A stretch of DNA of 7,115 bases from an uncultured Bacteroidota bacterium (GTDB lineage Bacteria; Bacteroidota; Bacteroidia; Chitinophagales; Chitinophagaceae): assembly GCA_903906615.1 (NCBI GenBank), contig CAIVKT010000494.1, positions 1 to 7,115 of the forward strand, read 5' to 3'. A program made the position numbers and the translations under genes. The notes beneath the pieces were generated by a model. It worked only from the letters and a program-made list of their open reading frames with translations. It made no database searches and was not told where the DNA came from. This document shows positions 5,940 through 7,115 of this stretch, piece by piece. Numbering within the stretch: position 1 is the stretch's first letter; every line of letters begins with the position of its first letter.

Positions 5940-7016
5940 TCAGGCGAATTTTGTTTGGAGGCAATTTACCAGCGCCTGCACATCAGCCTCCGTATTATAA
6001 AAATGCGTGCTAATGCGCAAAAAGCCATTGCGCTGGGTCACAATTATATTATGTTGCTTTATATGATCGCCAAGCCCGTTCTCATCCACCAGGTATATGA
6101 TGGGCGAGCGATGGGCCATGGTATGGTTGCCCAAAAGAGTTAGCGGCAGGCCTTTTATCCCGTTGAGCAATAGCTCCGCCAGTTGCAGGTTGTGCTGCTC
6201 TATCCAGGCCATACCCAACCCATTCTTATGCTGCATGGCAGCTGCAAGCAGTGTAAGGCCAAACATATTGGGGTGACCGGGTTCGTAGCTTTGTGCCGAC
6301 GGCGTATAGCCCATCACACCATCCACCATTTTATAACTGTTGTGGCCACCCACTACCGGCGGATATTTTGCGAGAAAGCTACCTGCCATATATAATATGC
6401 CTGTGCCAAAGCCCGCATTCATCCATTTGTAGTTGCTGGCGGCAAATACATCAATATTCAATTCGGCCAGGTTGATCGTGCAGGCACCCATGCTTTGCGT
6501 GGCATCCACAAAAAACAAAACGCCATGCGCCCTGCACAGGTCGCCAATCTCTTTGAGGTCTATTTTGTACCCGGAGCTCCACTGCACATGGCTCAATGCT
6601 ACAATGTCCACCTTGTTATTACAGATGGCATCGCGTACTGCGTCAATCTCCATATTAAACCCATCAGGTGCATCCACCCATGTTATCGCAAACTTATTTA
6701 TGCGGAAAGGCTCAACGAAAGAAGGATAGTCGCGCGCATACAGCAATACCCGCTCCGTGCCTTTGAGCGATTGTATGATACCATTCATACCCCACGAAAA
6801 ATTGGGCACCATGGCTACATTTGTGGCAGGCGCGCCAATAAAATCTGCTATCACCTGCCTGATGCGGCCTTCTTCATTAGTCCGCCATTCTTCAGAGCGG
6901 GTGCTGCTGTTGGTTTCAAAAGAGGCGTACAACTGAGTAGCAGCCGCTACTGTTGCCGGCGCTACAAGGCCGCAGGAGGCGGTGTTGAGGTATATTTGTG
7001 TCGAAGATGTTTCCAC
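5940..7016 (-). CDS. Class V PLP-dependent aminotransferase (cysteine desulfurase / isopenicillin-N epimerase-like)
   Basis: The fold-type I PLP enzyme of 358 residues has the class V signature SNYKWMNAGFGTG, placing the Schiff-base lysine at Lys197. Upstream are VDATQSMGA, with Asp171 expected to bind the PLP pyridine nitrogen and Gln174 nearby, and SHVQWSSG, with His143 probably stacking on the ring. The N-terminal LNTASCGLVAP resembles the substrate-entry region of this family. The class includes cysteine desulfurases, selenocysteine lyases, epimerases and kynureninase-like enzymes. The motif around Lys197 is nearer the isopenicillin-N epimerase-like group than NifS/IscS, and I see no desulfurase-type catalytic Cys loop, so the substrate is unknown. 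The start codon is GTG (7014-7016): an in-frame TAG lies three codons upstream and no early ATG follows. Neighbours give no pathway clue. Confidence 0.88.
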   Translation of the reverse strand: METSSTQIYLNTASCGLVAPATVAAATQLYASFETNSSTRSEEWRTNEEGRIRQVIADFIGAPATNVAMVPNFSWGMNGIIQSLKGTERVLLYARDYPSFVEPFRINKFAITWVDAPDGFNMEIDAVRDAICNNKVDIVALSHVQWSSGYKIDLKEIGDLCRAHGVLFFVDATQSMGACTINLAELNIDVFAASNYKWMNAGFGTGILYMAGSFLAKYPPVVGGHNSYKMVDGVMGYTPSAQSYEPGHPNMFGLTLLAAAMQHKNGLGMAWIEQHNLQLAELLLNGIKGLPLTLLGNHTMAHRSPIIYLVDENGLGDHIKQHNIIVTQRNGFLRISTHFYNTEADVQALVNCLQTKFA

Positions 7017-7086
7017 TATGATCTAATTTAGCGCAAATATCATTTAATTCATCAAAACATAGCAGAATACCCAATGATCCTGACAC

Positions 7087-7115
7087 AAAAAACCGCCCCG
7101 ATATTCTCGGGGCGG
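7087..7115 (-). terminator. GC-rich intrinsic terminator of an upstream minus-strand gene
   Basis: CCGCCCCGA (7093-7101) pairs perfectly with TCGGGGCGG (7107-7115) around a 5-nt loop, and on the minus strand it is followed by six T residues (7087-7092). This is a textbook rho-independent terminator for a gene beyond the right edge. It shows that the aminotransferase is transcribed from its own promoter within 7017-7086. The stem may extend beyond the window. Confidence 0.85.

Noticed and set aside
6495..7031. Plus-strand open frame opposite the aminotransferase gene
   Set aside because: It is antisense to a gene with intact catalytic motifs, and no domain is visible in it.

Overview
The window looks like chromosomal DNA from a member of the Bacteroidota, probably the Chitinophagales. 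Three things point that way. Exported proteins have signal peptides ending in Ala-Gln. Starts lack clear Shine-Dalgarno sequences and there is at least one TAnnTTTG-type promoter box. A very long secreted NHL-repeat plus Ig-like-repeat protein sits beside ordinary housekeeping genes. The lineage is an inference from style; no marker was compared with a database.

Left half (1-3459, minus strand): one uninterrupted reading frame of 1153 codons starts at 3459 and runs off the left edge with no stop. It encodes a signal peptide, a six-blade NHL beta-propeller, a cadherin-like/Big_9-like domain, and then at least nine full Ig-like repeats of 69-76 residues plus a partial tenth. The many plus-strand open frames in this stretch are antisense shadows of the repeats. 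Upstream of it, on the same strand, lies a small secreted protein of unknown function (3520-3810) whose stop codon is followed at once by a terminator-like hairpin.

Middle (3811-4835): an AT-rich divergent intergenic region is followed by a plus-strand exported cyclophilin-type peptidyl-prolyl isomerase (4057-4725). A strong hairpin terminator separates this gene from the convergent nusG.

Right half (4836-7115, minus strand): a tRNA-Trp(CCA), secE and nusG form a compact transcription/secretion unit. It ends in a terminator, with no rplK after nusG and no tuf before the tRNA. Upstream of the tRNA, behind another hairpin, is a class V PLP-dependent aminotransferase with a GTG start. A GC-rich terminator of an unseen minus-strand gene closes the window.

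The genes do not form one pathway. SecE serves the Sec translocon that would export the large repeat protein, the small secreted protein and the cyclophilin, but that is a general link. I saw no CRISPR array, insertion sequence, phage or defence genes. The most unusual content is the repeat-rich exoprotein, including an 18-bp perfect palindrome embedded in its coding repeats, and the isolated tRNA-Trp-secE-nusG block.
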